A stretch of DNA of 64,000 nt from positions 744,001 to 808,000 of the forward strand of contig NZ_CP081295.1 of NCBI RefSeq assembly GCF_019711375.1. Reading direction: 5' to 3'. The notes beneath the pieces are model-generated. The model was not told where the DNA came from. It searched no databases and worked only from the letters and a program-made list of their open reading frames with translations. Made by a program: the position numbers and the translations under genes. Shown here one piece after another: positions 52,830-62,900 of the stretch. This stretch comes from Qipengyuania aurantiaca. GTDB taxonomy: Bacteria; Pseudomonadota; Alphaproteobacteria; Sphingomonadales; Sphingomonadaceae. Each line of letters opens with the position of its first letter. Positions within the stretch are counted from its first letter, which is position 1.

Positions 52830-55800
52830 ATGTCTGACGACTTCGACGAGTTTATCCAACTTGACCGCACGTTTCACGATCTCGCCCTTAGCGACGAGGA
52901 GGGCAAGGAGTCCGAGCTCTTCCGGCTGATGCGCCGCGACAAGCCGACACATTGGTCCGACCTGCTCGAGGAGCCCCGCGTCGTCCTTCTGTCGGAGGCA
53001 GGTTCGGGTAAGACGGAGGAGATCCGCCACGTCTGCCGCGACCTCCGTCGCCGCAGGAAATACGCCTTTTTTCTTCGCATCGAGCACTTGGGAGAAGATT
53101 TCGACGCCTCATTTGAAGAAGGAACGTTAAAGGAATTCGATGACTGGATCGCGTCCGGTGAGGACGGCTGGCTCCTGCTGGATTCCGTCGATGAGGCGAG
53201 GCTCAAGGACCCTAAGGACTTCGAGCGCGCGATTAGGAAGATTGGCCGCAAGCTCAGTGGCATCCTGCAGCGCGTCCACGTCGTCATCACCGGCAGAACC
53301 GACGCTTGGCGGCCCAAGACCGATCTCCTGATTTGTGAGAGGGCACTGCCGTGGACGCCGCCGGCGAGTGCGCCCACAGAGGATCAACAATCCGACGAGG
53401 CCGTGATTACCTCGGACACACCGAGAACCGAGCGGCAGAAGTCGCCCTTTCGCATCGTGGCGCTAGACGATATCACCGGTGTTCAGGTCGATCGCTTTGC
53501 TAGCGCCAAGGGCGTCACCGACATCAGGGCCTTCAAGAAGGCGCTCGACCGGGCCGAAGCATGGTCGTTTACCGCCCGCCCCCTCGACCTGGCCGAGACC
53601 GTGGAGTTTTGGATCGCCCACGAAAAGATCGGTTCGCGCCTCGACCTGATGCGGGCTAGCATCGACAAACGACTGGAGGAACGCGACCAAGACCGCGCCG
53701 ACGCCAACCCGATCTCCAAGGAGCGCATCCGCGATGGCGCGCGCCTCGTCGCGGCGGCCGCGACGCTGGTCAAAGAGTCGGCGATCCGCGTGCCCGACGG
53801 CCAGCAAAACGACCGCGGCCTTCCGATCAAAGAGGTGCTGAGCGATTGGAACGACGCCGACTGCCGCACGCTCCTGACGAGGCCGATATTCGACGAAGGC
53901 ATTTACGGGACGGTCCGCTTCCATCACCGTTCAGTGCGTGAATTCCTCACGGCAGAATGGCTCAGCACCATGCTCGTGGACGAGGGGTCGCGGGCGAAAA
54001 TTGAGAACCTCTTCTTCCGACGTCAATATGGCATCGAAGTCGTGGTTCCAACGATGCGTCCGATCCTTCCTTGGCTCGCGCTTCTCGACCAGCGGATCCT
54101 CCAACGCGTCGTACGGTTAGCGCCCGAAGTGCTGTTCGAGGGCGGAGATCCCGCGCAGATCCCGGTGGATACACGCGCCCAGATTCTGCGCGAAACCTGC
54201 GAGCAGCTCGCTCAGCCGGCGCACGGCCGAAGCGCCACCGAATACTCTGCGGTGCAGCGCTTCACAAATTCCGATCTGGCGGAGGTGATTCGGGAGCTTC
54301 TCGGCAAGCATAGCGACGACGAGGACATCGTCTGGTTTCTGCTACGCATGGTCCAGCAGGGAGGCATCGCCGCACTGGCAAAGGAGGCCATGCACTTCGC
54401 CCTCACCTCGCGCGCCAAGTATACGCGGATAGCCGCCATCAGGGCAGTAACTGAGGTCGGGTCGCCCGATGCTGCCGCCGAGGTCCGCAAGTCGTTTATC
54501 ATGGAAGCACCGCCGCTCCGTCGGAACTGGCTCAGCGAACTTATCGACGGGCTTGGCCAAACGAAGGATGACGTAAACTGGCTGATTGCTGCCCTTGAGC
54601 TCGCGGCGCCGAAGAAGCGGTTCCAAATCGATCCCCTCTCGGATGCACTCGCCAGTTATGTCGCCGCACTCCCGCCCGATCTCCTCTCCTCGCTACTCAA
54701 CGGAATCGGCAAGCTACTGAACCGCAGGCCAGTCTCAGAGCAGCGCCACTGCGAAATCTCCAAGCGATACAGCTCACTCGGTCAGACCGCCGGCCAGATC
54801 CTGATGCGGATGATCGGACACCACGATCCAATGACGCTGCAGAAGACGGCGCTTTCAATCCTGCGAAAGCTACCGATCGCCGAAGACTACGGGCGCGGCG
54901 TGTTTGAAGAAATCCGCAACGAACTGCCTCAGCTAGTCCGCGGATGGCCCGAGCTGAACCGAGCGCTGTTCTGGCACAGCGTCGCCGAGGAGCGCGCGCG
55001 TAGGAAGCGCAAGAACGGCGAGCGGCTGACCGACTACTGGCACGTTTCGATCTTCGGCTCCTATTGGGCCTTCGACGGCTCAGACTTCGACTACATGCGC
55101 GACCAGATCGTCGCTCGCCGGCTCTTGGATAACAAGCTGGTGGCGCTAACGCTTGCCTTCGCGCTCTACCAGCAGAACGGCCGCCCCCGTGCTTGGCAAG
55201 GAGCCCTTAAGAAGGCGGCATCGATCGATCCCGCTGTTGAGGCGGAGCTCAACAGGCTGCTTAATCCACCCAAGGGTGCCAACGCCACGTTCAAGCGCCA
55301 GCAGGCCGCGTGGAAGCGGCGGTCCGAAAGGGAGGCGGCGAAGGAGACTGCGGCCAAGATAAAGGCTAAGCAAATCTTAGCGGGCCGCTTGGCAACGATC
55401 CGCGACTTCGGCAGGCCGGGCAAAATCTCCAACGACCAGCACTATCTCCACGAACAAATGCGTAGCTGCGAAAGTCAAAACAACTGGTGGACCGAGGGCA
55501 ATTGGCAATCGCTCATCAAAGAGTTCGGTGAAGACATCGCGCTTGCGTTCAGGGACGGGGCCGTTGGATACTGGCGACAAAATACGCCTCAGCTCCGCTC
55601 GGAAGGCGCCGTCGCGAATACAACGCCGTTCTCGACGATCTTTGGTCTCACCGGGCTGTCGATAGAATCGCGGGAGATCGCTGAATGGCCATCCGCTCTA
55701 ACCCCAGCAGAAGCGGAGATCGCAGCTCGATACGCGCTTCAAGAACTTAACGGCTTTCCCGAGTGGTTTCCTCGTCTGCACAAGGCATTTCCCTCACAGG

Positions 55801-57146
55801 TCCTCGACGTCCTGCTGCAGGAGATCAAATACGAACTTTCGACCGAAACGGCGGAGGGCGAGAGCCACTACGCGCTCTCCGACGTCAGCTGGCATGGCGA
55901 CTGGGTTTGGGACCAGATCACACCGGCGCTGCTTCCCCAACTTCGGGCGAAGCGGGTCAACACCCGGAACCTGGGCTATTTGCTGGCGATCATCAACCGG
56001 TCATCGCTCGACGACAAGTTGATCGCCGCTATCGTTTCGCAGAAGGCGAGCGCCACCCGCAACCTCACTTTTTCTCCGATCTGGTTCGCCGCCTGGGTGG
56101 GCGTTGATCCCGCTGCTGCAATCCCTGCCCTCGCCGCCCGATTAGCTAATATGAATGACCCGGCCGACCAGACAAAGCTGGCGCTCACCTTCATCGTGGC
56201 CCTCATCGGCGGAAGGTCGCAGGAAGGCCGCGCCCGGGAGGCTTTCCGCACAGTCGAACATATGAAGTCGCTCTACCTGCTAATGGCTCGCTACATCCGG
56301 CGACAGGACGACATCGAGCGCGCGGGGCAAGGCGTGTATTCACCTGGCCTCCGCGACGACGCACAGGACGCGCGTAATGCGCTGATCGCCTTTATTCGCG
56401 AGACGCCCGGCAAACCGGCTTTCCTCGCGCTGCTCGAGATGGCGCGCGCGCACCCCGATGAGGAGACTAGACCGTGGATGGGATATCACGCGAAGTCGAA
56501 GGCGACCGCAGACGCCGACGTCGACTCGTGGACGCCGCTACAGGTGCGAGAATTTGGCAAGTCGCTAGTCAGCACACCGACTAATCATCGCGAACTCTGG
56601 TATCACGCCGTCGACAAACTGGGCGCGCTAAAGCACGACCTCGAGAACGGAGACTCCTCGATCGCGTCGATCCTCCAGGCTGTTGACCAAGAGACTGAAT
56701 TCAGGAAATTCATCGGCGGGTGGTGCCGCGACCACGCCGCCGGTCGCTACGTTATTCCCCAAGAGGAGGAACTTGCCGACGCCAAGCGCCCAGATCTCCG
56801 CTTCTTCGGAGCAGGCTTCGACGCACCTGTTCCGGCCGAGTTGAAGCTAGCTGACAAGTGGACCGGTCCGCACCTATTCGAGCGTCTCGAGATACAGTTG
56901 TGCGGCGACTATCTGCGCGATCCGCGCTCTTGCCGCGGCATCTTCCTCCTCGTTTACCTCGGCACGAAGTCCTATTGGGACCTGCCCAACGGGAGGCGCG
57001 CCCACACATTTGAAATGTTGATCGATGAGCTCCAGCGACATTGGACGCTCATTTCTAACGACTATTCGGGTGTCGAGGACATCCGGGTTATCGGCATTGA
57101 CCTAACCCGGCGGGGCCTAGACGCGAGGGCCGCTAAGGCCGCCTAA
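52830..57146 (+). CDS. NACHT/STAND-type ATPase with C-terminal nuclease-like domain
   Basis: A 1,438-residue protein. The N-terminal ATPase has Walker A SEAGSGKT (lysine 61), Walker B GWLLLDSVDEARL (aspartates 118 and 121), sensor-like VVITGRTDAW at 151-160, and FHHRSVREFLTAEWLS, a helical motif common after NACHT modules. Residues about 430-1300 are helical, repeat-like sequence suited to a sensor array. The C-terminus from 1320 has a PD-(D/E)XK-like pattern (RPDLRF, then PVPAELKLADKW with glutamate 1337 and lysine 1339, then IQLCGDYLR). The layout fits an NTPase-controlled phage-defence effector. A GGAGAGG site precedes the ATG. Confidence 0.82.
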   Translation: MSDDFDEFIQLDRTFHDLALSDEEGKESELFRLMRRDKPTHWSDLLEEPRVVLLSEAGSGKTEEIRHVCRDLRRRRKYAFFLRIEHLGEDFDASFEEGTLKEFDDWIASGEDGWLLLDSVDEARLKDPKDFERAIRKIGRKLSGILQRVHVVITGRTDAWRPKTDLLICERALPWTPPASAPTEDQQSDEAVITSDTPRTERQKSPFRIVALDDITGVQVDRFASAKGVTDIRAFKKALDRAEAWSFTARPLDLAETVEFWIAHEKIGSRLDLMRASIDKRLEERDQDRADANPISKERIRDGARLVAAAATLVKESAIRVPDGQQNDRGLPIKEVLSDWNDADCRTLLTRPIFDEGIYGTVRFHHRSVREFLTAEWLSTMLVDEGSRAKIENLFFRRQYGIEVVVPTMRPILPWLALLDQRILQRVVRLAPEVLFEGGDPAQIPVDTRAQILRETCEQLAQPAHGRSATEYSAVQRFTNSDLAEVIRELLGKHSDDEDIVWFLLRMVQQGGIAALAKEAMHFALTSRAKYTRIAAIRAVTEVGSPDAAAEVRKSFIMEAPPLRRNWLSELIDGLGQTKDDVNWLIAALELAAPKKRFQIDPLSDALASYVAALPPDLLSSLLNGIGKLLNRRPVSEQRHCEISKRYSSLGQTAGQILMRMIGHHDPMTLQKTALSILRKLPIAEDYGRGVFEEIRNELPQLVRGWPELNRALFWHSVAEERARRKRKNGERLTDYWHVSIFGSYWAFDGSDFDYMRDQIVARRLLDNKLVALTLAFALYQQNGRPRAWQGALKKAASIDPAVEAELNRLLNPPKGANATFKRQQAAWKRRSEREAAKETAAKIKAKQILAGRLATIRDFGRPGKISNDQHYLHEQMRSCESQNNWWTEGNWQSLIKEFGEDIALAFRDGAVGYWRQNTPQLRSEGAVANTTPFSTIFGLTGLSIESREIAEWPSALTPAEAEIAARYALQELNGFPEWFPRLHKAFPSQVLDVLLQEIKYELSTETAEGESHYALSDVSWHGDWVWDQITPALLPQLRAKRVNTRNLGYLLAIINRSSLDDKLIAAIVSQKASATRNLTFSPIWFAAWVGVDPAAAIPALAARLANMNDPADQTKLALTFIVALIGGRSQEGRAREAFRTVEHMKSLYLLMARYIRRQDDIERAGQGVYSPGLRDDAQDARNALIAFIRETPGKPAFLALLEMARAHPDEETRPWMGYHAKSKATADADVDSWTPLQVREFGKSLVSTPTNHRELWYHAVDKLGALKHDLENGDSSIASILQAVDQETEFRKFIGGWCRDHAAGRYVIPQEEELADAKRPDLRFFGAGFDAPVPAELKLADKWTGPHLFERLEIQLCGDYLRDPRSCRGIFLLVYLGTKSYWDLPNGRRAHTFEMLIDELQRHWTLISNDYSGVEDIRVIGIDLTRRGLDARAAKAA

Positions 57147-57311
57147 AGGGCAAAGAAGGCCACCAAGTCAGTGGCGAAACCGCCGAAGCCCGAATCGGGA
57201 AAGCGCAGGGCCGCTGCGGCTCCCCCTTCTTACCTCGAGATAAAGTCGAGCCCGTCTACCCAGAACGGCAGGAAGGGCGCAAAGAAGGGAATGAAAGGGA
57301 AGGGGCCCTAA
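57147..57311 (+). other. In-frame lysine-rich extension after the ATPase stop codon
   Basis: Directly after the TAA at 57144-57146 the same frame stays open for 54 codons to a second TAA at 57309-57311. It reads as a basic, low-complexity tail (RAKKATKSVAKPPKPESGKR at its start, GRKGAKKGMKGKGP at its end), continuing the AARAAKAA-type end of the ATPase. This looks like the original C-terminus, cut by a nonsense change, or a readthrough extension. Confidence 0.55.
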
Positions 57312-57312
57312 G

Positions 57313-57381
57313 CGGCCGCTTCTAAAGTTTAGATTTGAGCGTCGAATGACCGAAATTAGGGCGCATTGCTGCCGTTAGAGT
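57313..57381. repeat. Dispersed intergenic repeat, copy R10
   Basis: CGGCCGCTTCTAAAG, then TCGAATGACCGAAATTAGGG and CGCATTGCTGCCGTTAGAG. It aligns with the first two thirds of R8 (GTCCGCTTTC to GCGCATTGCTGCCCGG). It lies just after the lysine-rich extension of the ATPase gene. Confidence 0.65.
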
Positions 57382-57444
57382 TTCGTCAACTCAGTCGCTG
57401 ATTTTCATACAGCCGACAAGGGTTTCTACCGCCTGCGGTGTTTA

Positions 57445-57507
57445 TGGGTCCAAAATATGCGTAATTGGTTCCAAATTCACTTTATATGGTTCCACTAAGA
57501 TCTTTTA
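57445..57507. repeat. Three direct repeats with a 21-bp period
   Basis: TGGGTCCA at 57445-57452, TGGTTCCA at 57466-57473 and TGGTTCCA at 57487-57494, starts exactly 21 bases apart (two helical turns). The first two continue AAA. AT-rich spacers separate them. This is the layout of a protein-binding array such as recombinase arm sites or iterons. Confidence 0.6.
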
Positions 57508-57705
57508 GTGCTGTAGCTCGGCCTCGATGTACTGGCGAACCGTTTTCAGATTCTTGATGACGCTATCAGCTATCGAACCAAGCTCAGTCCGATCGTCGGA
57601 CGTTGCAGTTGCATTCGTCTGCTTCACCCATGCGGCTGCGATATCGCGGCCCGGCATCAGCGTGCCGCTCGCGTGGAAGTTGGCGAGGTTGTGCGAGACA
57701 CGCAA
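57505..57705 (-). CDS. Small hypothetical protein
   Basis: A 66-residue soluble, mostly helical protein (RVSHNLANFHASGTLMPGRD, then TELGSIADSVIKNLKTVRQY). TTG 57705 is supported by a strong AAGGAGA five bases upstream. The frame continues upstream through a TAG to an ATG at 57810, so the gene may once have been about 35 residues longer. No family is recognised. It lies between the two sets of phased repeats near the recombinase module. Confidence 0.5.
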   Translation of the reverse strand: MRVSHNLANFHASGTLMPGRDIAAAWVKQTNATATSDDRTELGSIADSVIKNLKTVRQYIEAELQH

Positions 57706-58348
57706 GACAGTCTCCTTGCCGGAATCTGGCCTACTTCCATCCTTCTAAGCGCGCAGTAAGTTTCGTTCGGGCTGGCCAAGGATGGCCGCCTCGTCGTCGT
57801 TGTTCATGGCTGCTCTCCGACTTATCGGAGATCTATCAGCGGTGGGTCGTCCGAGCCCCAAAGCTGGTCTTGCAAAACGTCTTGCGCATCAGATTCTGCA
57901 TTGAGCCACACAAGCGCAAGCCCGCTGCACGTGTAAACTGGGGCAGCCTTCGCGATTTCTATCTGCCTACGATATTCGGCCCAGACTCCTTTGGGCTTAA
58001 CTCCAGCCCTTCTGAAAATGGCTTCTGCCGGATAGCCGGATGGTACAGTGTGCCGAAGGAGGGTGCGGTCATGCCGAGGTAGGCAGCCCGTGCCCGTAGG
58101 TCGGCATGGGGGTAGGGCAATTCCCTGAAGGTGTCGCGCCATGGCCCCTGCAGATCACCGCAGCCGATTACTCCGCTCAGGATAATTGGGGCAAAAGCCC
58201 GACAGCTTTAGGGAAAAATTCCCTTCCTCGTGGAAACATTACTGCTTCCGCCAAGTTCTGACGAAAGGATATATCTAGCCTGCAATTTTCCAGAAATTCA
58301 CCTGCCCATTCAGGCCAATTTTCTCAGTTGTCCCGAATTAATCCCAGG
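57706..58348. other. Intergenic stretch between the STAND region and the recombinase module
   Basis: No convincing gene. Several short frames overlap here, including a minus-strand one at 57822-58142, but none has a ribosome site or a recognisable domain. Base composition falls clearly from about 58,200 onward. An end of the recombinase-bearing element may lie here, but no terminal repeat is obvious. Confidence 0.5.
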
Positions 58349-58388
58349 TATTTCCTGAATTATACTAAATTATCCTAAATTATCCTGA
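58349..58388. repeat. Four AT-rich direct repeats with a 10-bp period
   Basis: TATTTCCTGA, ATTATACTAA, ATTATCCTAA and ATTATCCTGA follow one another without gaps. A related ATTAATCCCAGG lies just upstream. One-helical-turn phasing suggests a cooperative binding site, upstream of the first recombinase gene. Confidence 0.65.
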
Positions 58389-58519
58389 TTTGAACCACCA
58401 ACAATCCACATATTATCGTAATCCTTATGTTTTCGGATCGTGATGCTCACATATTTTTATTATTGACTCGCCAGATTTTCATTCCTTATTATCAATGGCT
58501 GGTGGTAGTGGAGAGCGTG

Positions 58520-59920
58520 ATGAACGGTCCGAAAGAAGGATTGATCTTGCCGATCACTTACCATGTGGTGGAAACGGTTCCGACATCGCCCCATGGAGAG
58601 TGCTTCCCGACCCTATTCATCGAAACCGCCGGAGAATATGGTGAGCACGCGAAGGCAAACCGGTGGGCTCACGACAACCGTCCCTTGAGGGCGCAGAAGA
58701 CGATTGCTGCGGACCTAAGAGTGCTCGGCCGCCTGCATGATTATCACTTGGTCGGCTGGCTTGGCGAAGTCATTAGACCAATCGATCTCAGGCAATTTTT
58801 GCTGTCGTATCTTCACGTGAGGCTTCAAGGCACGGCCTTCATTGAACCGCTGAAACACCTTTGTTGGGCTCCCGCCCCTTTCACTACCGTCCGAAGTGAA
58901 TTTAGAATTTTGGTCCGGTACTTGGCATCTCAGGAAAGCTCCGAACATAGTGACATTCTGAGTTTGTTTTCGTCGGATGAGCTAAAGGCAATTGGGAAGG
59001 TTTGCGAGACATCGAATAAGCAAAGTCTTCTCTCGCATTTGGCTGCGGGAAGTGCGCGGTGGGCCGAACTTTTCGGCGAGAAACTTCCGATGCCAAGTTT
59101 CCCTATCCGCGATACCAGCGCCCGATCCTCTACATATCTTGTCGATCGAACCATGGACCTCGAGGAAGTCCAAGAACTCGTCGATAGGGAGCCAAACCCG
59201 TTCTACAGGGCGATCTGGCTTCTGGCTGCGTTCGGAGGGCCCCGGTCCAGCGAAATTCTTCATATGTGGCAGTGTGATGTGCTGCCCCCAACAAGTGGTG
59301 AATTGATTACAGGCTATCGCTTATCGACCCATCTTGTATTGATAGCTAACCCCACGGAATCCAGATACACAGGTGATTTGAACCACTTGGGTAAAACCAG
59401 GTCTCAACATCTTAGAGCCAAGTACGGTCTGAAGCCACGCAACATGGTGTCAGGCTACCGGCATGTTGGATGGAAACATCCTATCGAGACGGATCGAAAC
59501 CTGCGCGCTTCTCTGGTGTTCTGGTCTGATGAACGGCAAGCGAAGGCATTCGCAGAGGCAATCGCCGAGGTGCGCCACTTTCACTCGAACAATTGGACTA
59601 GTGAAAGACATCCATGGCTATGGGTCAATTCGAGAGTTGGTCCTGGCTTTGGATCGCCCATCGCGTCATCCCAGCTAAGAAAGGCATTTGATCGCGCTTG
59701 TAAGCGCGCCGGGCTGCGGCCGCACATTAATGGGAGGCGCCCCCACGGATTACGACATGCATATAAACTGCAGCTTGAACTGGCCGGCCTGACACGGAAG
59801 CAAATTCAAATCGCGATGAGGCATCAGTCGATCGAGAGCCAAGACGATTATGGCCGAGAGACCAGGGAACTGCGTCGAAGCCTCGAGATATGGCATAAAA
59901 GAGACGCATCGTGGAGGTAG
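58520..59920 (+). CDS. Tyrosine recombinase, first gene of a recombinase trio
   Basis: A 466-residue integrase with the tyrosine-recombinase catalytic set: arginine 242 in AFGGPRSSEILHMW, H-x-x-R at 409-412 in RPHGLRHAY, histidine 435 in AMRHQS and tyrosine 444 in SQDDYGRE. It cuts and joins DNA at attachment sites. ATG 58520 is preferred because GGAGAG lies four bases upstream; the frame is open from ATG 58427, which has no ribosome site. It overlaps the second recombinase gene. The trio order recalls GmtY-type modules. Confidence 0.9.
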   Translation: MNGPKEGLILPITYHVVETVPTSPHGECFPTLFIETAGEYGEHAKANRWAHDNRPLRAQKTIAADLRVLGRLHDYHLVGWLGEVIRPIDLRQFLLSYLHVRLQGTAFIEPLKHLCWAPAPFTTVRSEFRILVRYLASQESSEHSDILSLFSSDELKAIGKVCETSNKQSLLSHLAAGSARWAELFGEKLPMPSFPIRDTSARSSTYLVDRTMDLEEVQELVDREPNPFYRAIWLLAAFGGPRSSEILHMWQCDVLPPTSGELITGYRLSTHLVLIANPTESRYTGDLNHLGKTRSQHLRAKYGLKPRNMVSGYRHVGWKHPIETDRNLRASLVFWSDERQAKAFAEAIAEVRHFHSNNWTSERHPWLWVNSRVGPGFGSPIASSQLRKAFDRACKRAGLRPHINGRRPHGLRHAYKLQLELAGLTRKQIQIAMRHQSIESQDDYGRETRELRRSLEIWHKRDASWR

Positions 59921-62900
59921 TGCCGGCTGAAGATGGCGAACTAGAGACGTTCGAAAACGATCAATTCGCCCTCATCAACACCGGAAGCAGCGCGGCAGTC
60001 CTAAACCTCCCACCATTGGACCGGCTCGGAATTCTTTGGGAAGAATTTCTGGGCGAACTGCGGACCGAACTGCTGGCGCTGTTCACGATGACACAGGAGG
60101 AAGTCGCAGCTCAATTTGGACAACTAGGAACCAATAAGAAAAACAATTTATTACGGCAAGGAACTATCTTTGGGATTTCACCCCGAATATTCGCTCAAGA
60201 CAAGGGCCTTGCTCGAGTAAAGCGCGATGCTGCGGTAAAAGCGATTATTGACGCCAAGTTGCTAAGCGCTGACGAATGCGGAGAGACTAAATTCAAGCCA
60301 AAGCAGGGTTTGGCAAAATTCCTAAGCCAACTGAGCTTACGCAATCAGAAGAAGTTCATATCGGCACTTTTGTCTTCCGACAGGCCGCTGGATGAAATTT
60401 TACAGTTCGCGCAGGGATGCGCATTTGATGCCGAAGAAGTTGATAGGCTTATGAAGTTTGCCGAAACCTCGGAAAGCTTTCTTCAGGGTCTTTCAGACGT
60501 GATGTGTGCGAACCTCGAGATACCAACACAAACGAGCAAGCGAAAACGAAACGTAAAGCGAAAGTATGCGGCGACTTGGTTTTCGGCCTACTTGGCAAAG
60601 CGTGAGGTGTGGCTACTCCCGCTGTCGCTAGTGACCAACATTCGCGAAGCCTTCCCAAATTGGACGACCCCCCTTTTGTGCGGCTTGCTGTTTCCTGCGA
60701 ACAGGCGGGACTTTGCGGCCAAACTAATGAAAGATCATCTCGCTTCAGGCTCGAAGCAATCTGACCCGCTAGTAGTGTTCACAGCTCTGAAGCTATCGTG
60801 GTCGTCAAACATTTGGCAGCAAGGCTCTCTCTGTGCGGGGCCCCTCTTAGCATACAAGAAATTCGAACTGTCAGGACCTGAAACCTCGGGAAACCACTCA
60901 TCCACTCACCGCTCTTGGGCGGCGAACAGACTATGGGATGCGCAGTTGGAGTATTTTGCGCTTTCACCCCTTGATCATCCAGACTCTCACGCATTCGTTA
61001 TTGGGAAGCGCCTTGTCTCAAAAGGTCGCAGACTTTTTGAATGGATAAGACATCCAAACTCAAAAAATTTGAAAGATTATGAAAGAATTTACGGAACACC
61101 TCCGAGGCAGTTTCCGCGATGGTTAGTAGCATGGACGGACGCCCTTGAAGAACTTCTTCCACTATTCAATGTTGAGTCGATCAACCAAAAGATTGGTCCC
61201 CTCAACCTGTGGCTCCTCTACTTGATTGGCTGCCCAAATCCGCCCAAATCTTTCTCGGAAATTTCCAGAGAACAGCATATCGTGCCTTCTAAAGGAAACG
61301 ATGGAACCGATTTCATCTCGTTCTTGACAAAGCATTACCAGGATAACCAAACGCGAACGGCCGGGATGGCGATGTCAGCGCTGCGTCAAGCTTGGGCTTT
61401 GGCTGCCGAAAAGGAAGGCTTTGCGTCGACCAAATCGAATCCAGTCGATTCGAAGGACTCCCCCATAAAATTTAGACCTGCATCGTTCCGCACTAGCAGA
61501 CGCGCGCTCGATGCAGCGGTCGCTGACATTATCATCCGGGAGAACTCGCGCGATGACATGGCGTTTGCGCGTGGCCTGGGTCCGCCAAGTCGGAGGACGT
61601 GCAACAGAAAAGTTCGGTGTCCATACACTGGCGAGATCATCGAAGCATTCTTTCCCGCGGCTCCGATCCTCGTTCACGTAATCCTCCACACAGGCATGCG
61701 AGGCCTTCAAGCAATATGGCTGGATAGTGGAGAGGGGGACGAAGAAAGCATAGACGCAGTTTCGATCACGTCAGCTCCAAACGATAATCCTATCGCGATC
61801 AAGGGGCGCCGCGAAGGCTTTCTTAGAATTTGCCACGTTTTTGGAGACAAACGATCTGAAGTAATCGGTATGTGGGTAAACTCGGGAAAATCTGGGCCGC
61901 ACGAGGTTCCCTGGGTTCATGAAAACATCGTCGAACCCATTCGACAAATGATAGCATTTCAGAAAACCTATTATCCCATTTTTCAACCGGTCGAGATCGA
62001 TAATGCTCCAAATTTCGACTCAAGGTTCAAAAAAAAGAAGGGCTCTGCATTCCCCCTTTTTAGAGATCCGGTAAACAAGATTGGTTATCCGATATCGAAA
62101 AATCGCTTATTCAACTATTATACGAGCCTCCTCAAACATTGTCAGCCTATAGTCGATAAGGAATTGGGGTACCATTATCCTCTTTTCTCCGCCGATGGCA
62201 CTTGCCTTTATGACCTTCATAGCTTGCGGGTGACTGTAATCACAACATTGTTGGATCACGGTGTCCCAGCATATGTTGTTCAATGCCTGGTCGGTCATAA
62301 ATCACTGATCATGACTTGGTACTATTACGACAGCACCGACTATAAGGTCCATTCTGCGCTCCAAGCGGAATTTGAGCGACGTAAGAGACAAATCTCGGGC
62401 CTGACGTCGACAAAAGAGATTGATCAATCCTTATATTCCGACGCAGTTAGCTTTCGAGATGAGCAAGACTATGCGGGCGTTGAGCTTCTCAAATCTCACT
62501 GCGAGACCAAAACTTCCTTTGACGTATTCTCGCACGGAGTTTGCCCTAGCGGCGATTGCAACCACGGGGGTAAGCGCGTGATGCCGGGGAAATATGCGCC
62601 AGTGTGGCGGCCAAGAGCCTGCTCCTTTTGCCGTTACCGAGTTACTGGGCCCGCCTTCCTAAATGGTCTTGTCCAGCGTTCAAACACCCTTCTTTGGGAA
62701 ATCAAGACTTCGGTGAGGAAGGAAAAGGACCTATATTGCTTGATTGAAGATGAAGAAGATGCTGGCCGCGAGGTCGCTCATTTGCGGTCAAGCGTCCGAC
62801 AAGAGCAGGAACTTCGCGATCACCTGTTTGAGGAGTGGGCGCTTGAAGTCCGAACTATTATGGATTGCAACCGTAAACTCAAATCTTCGGCGGGATTGCA

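Noticed and set aside
57822..58142. A 106-residue minus-strand frame near the recombinase module
   Set aside because: No ribosome site, no recognisable fold and mixed codon character; kept only as part of the intergenic note.
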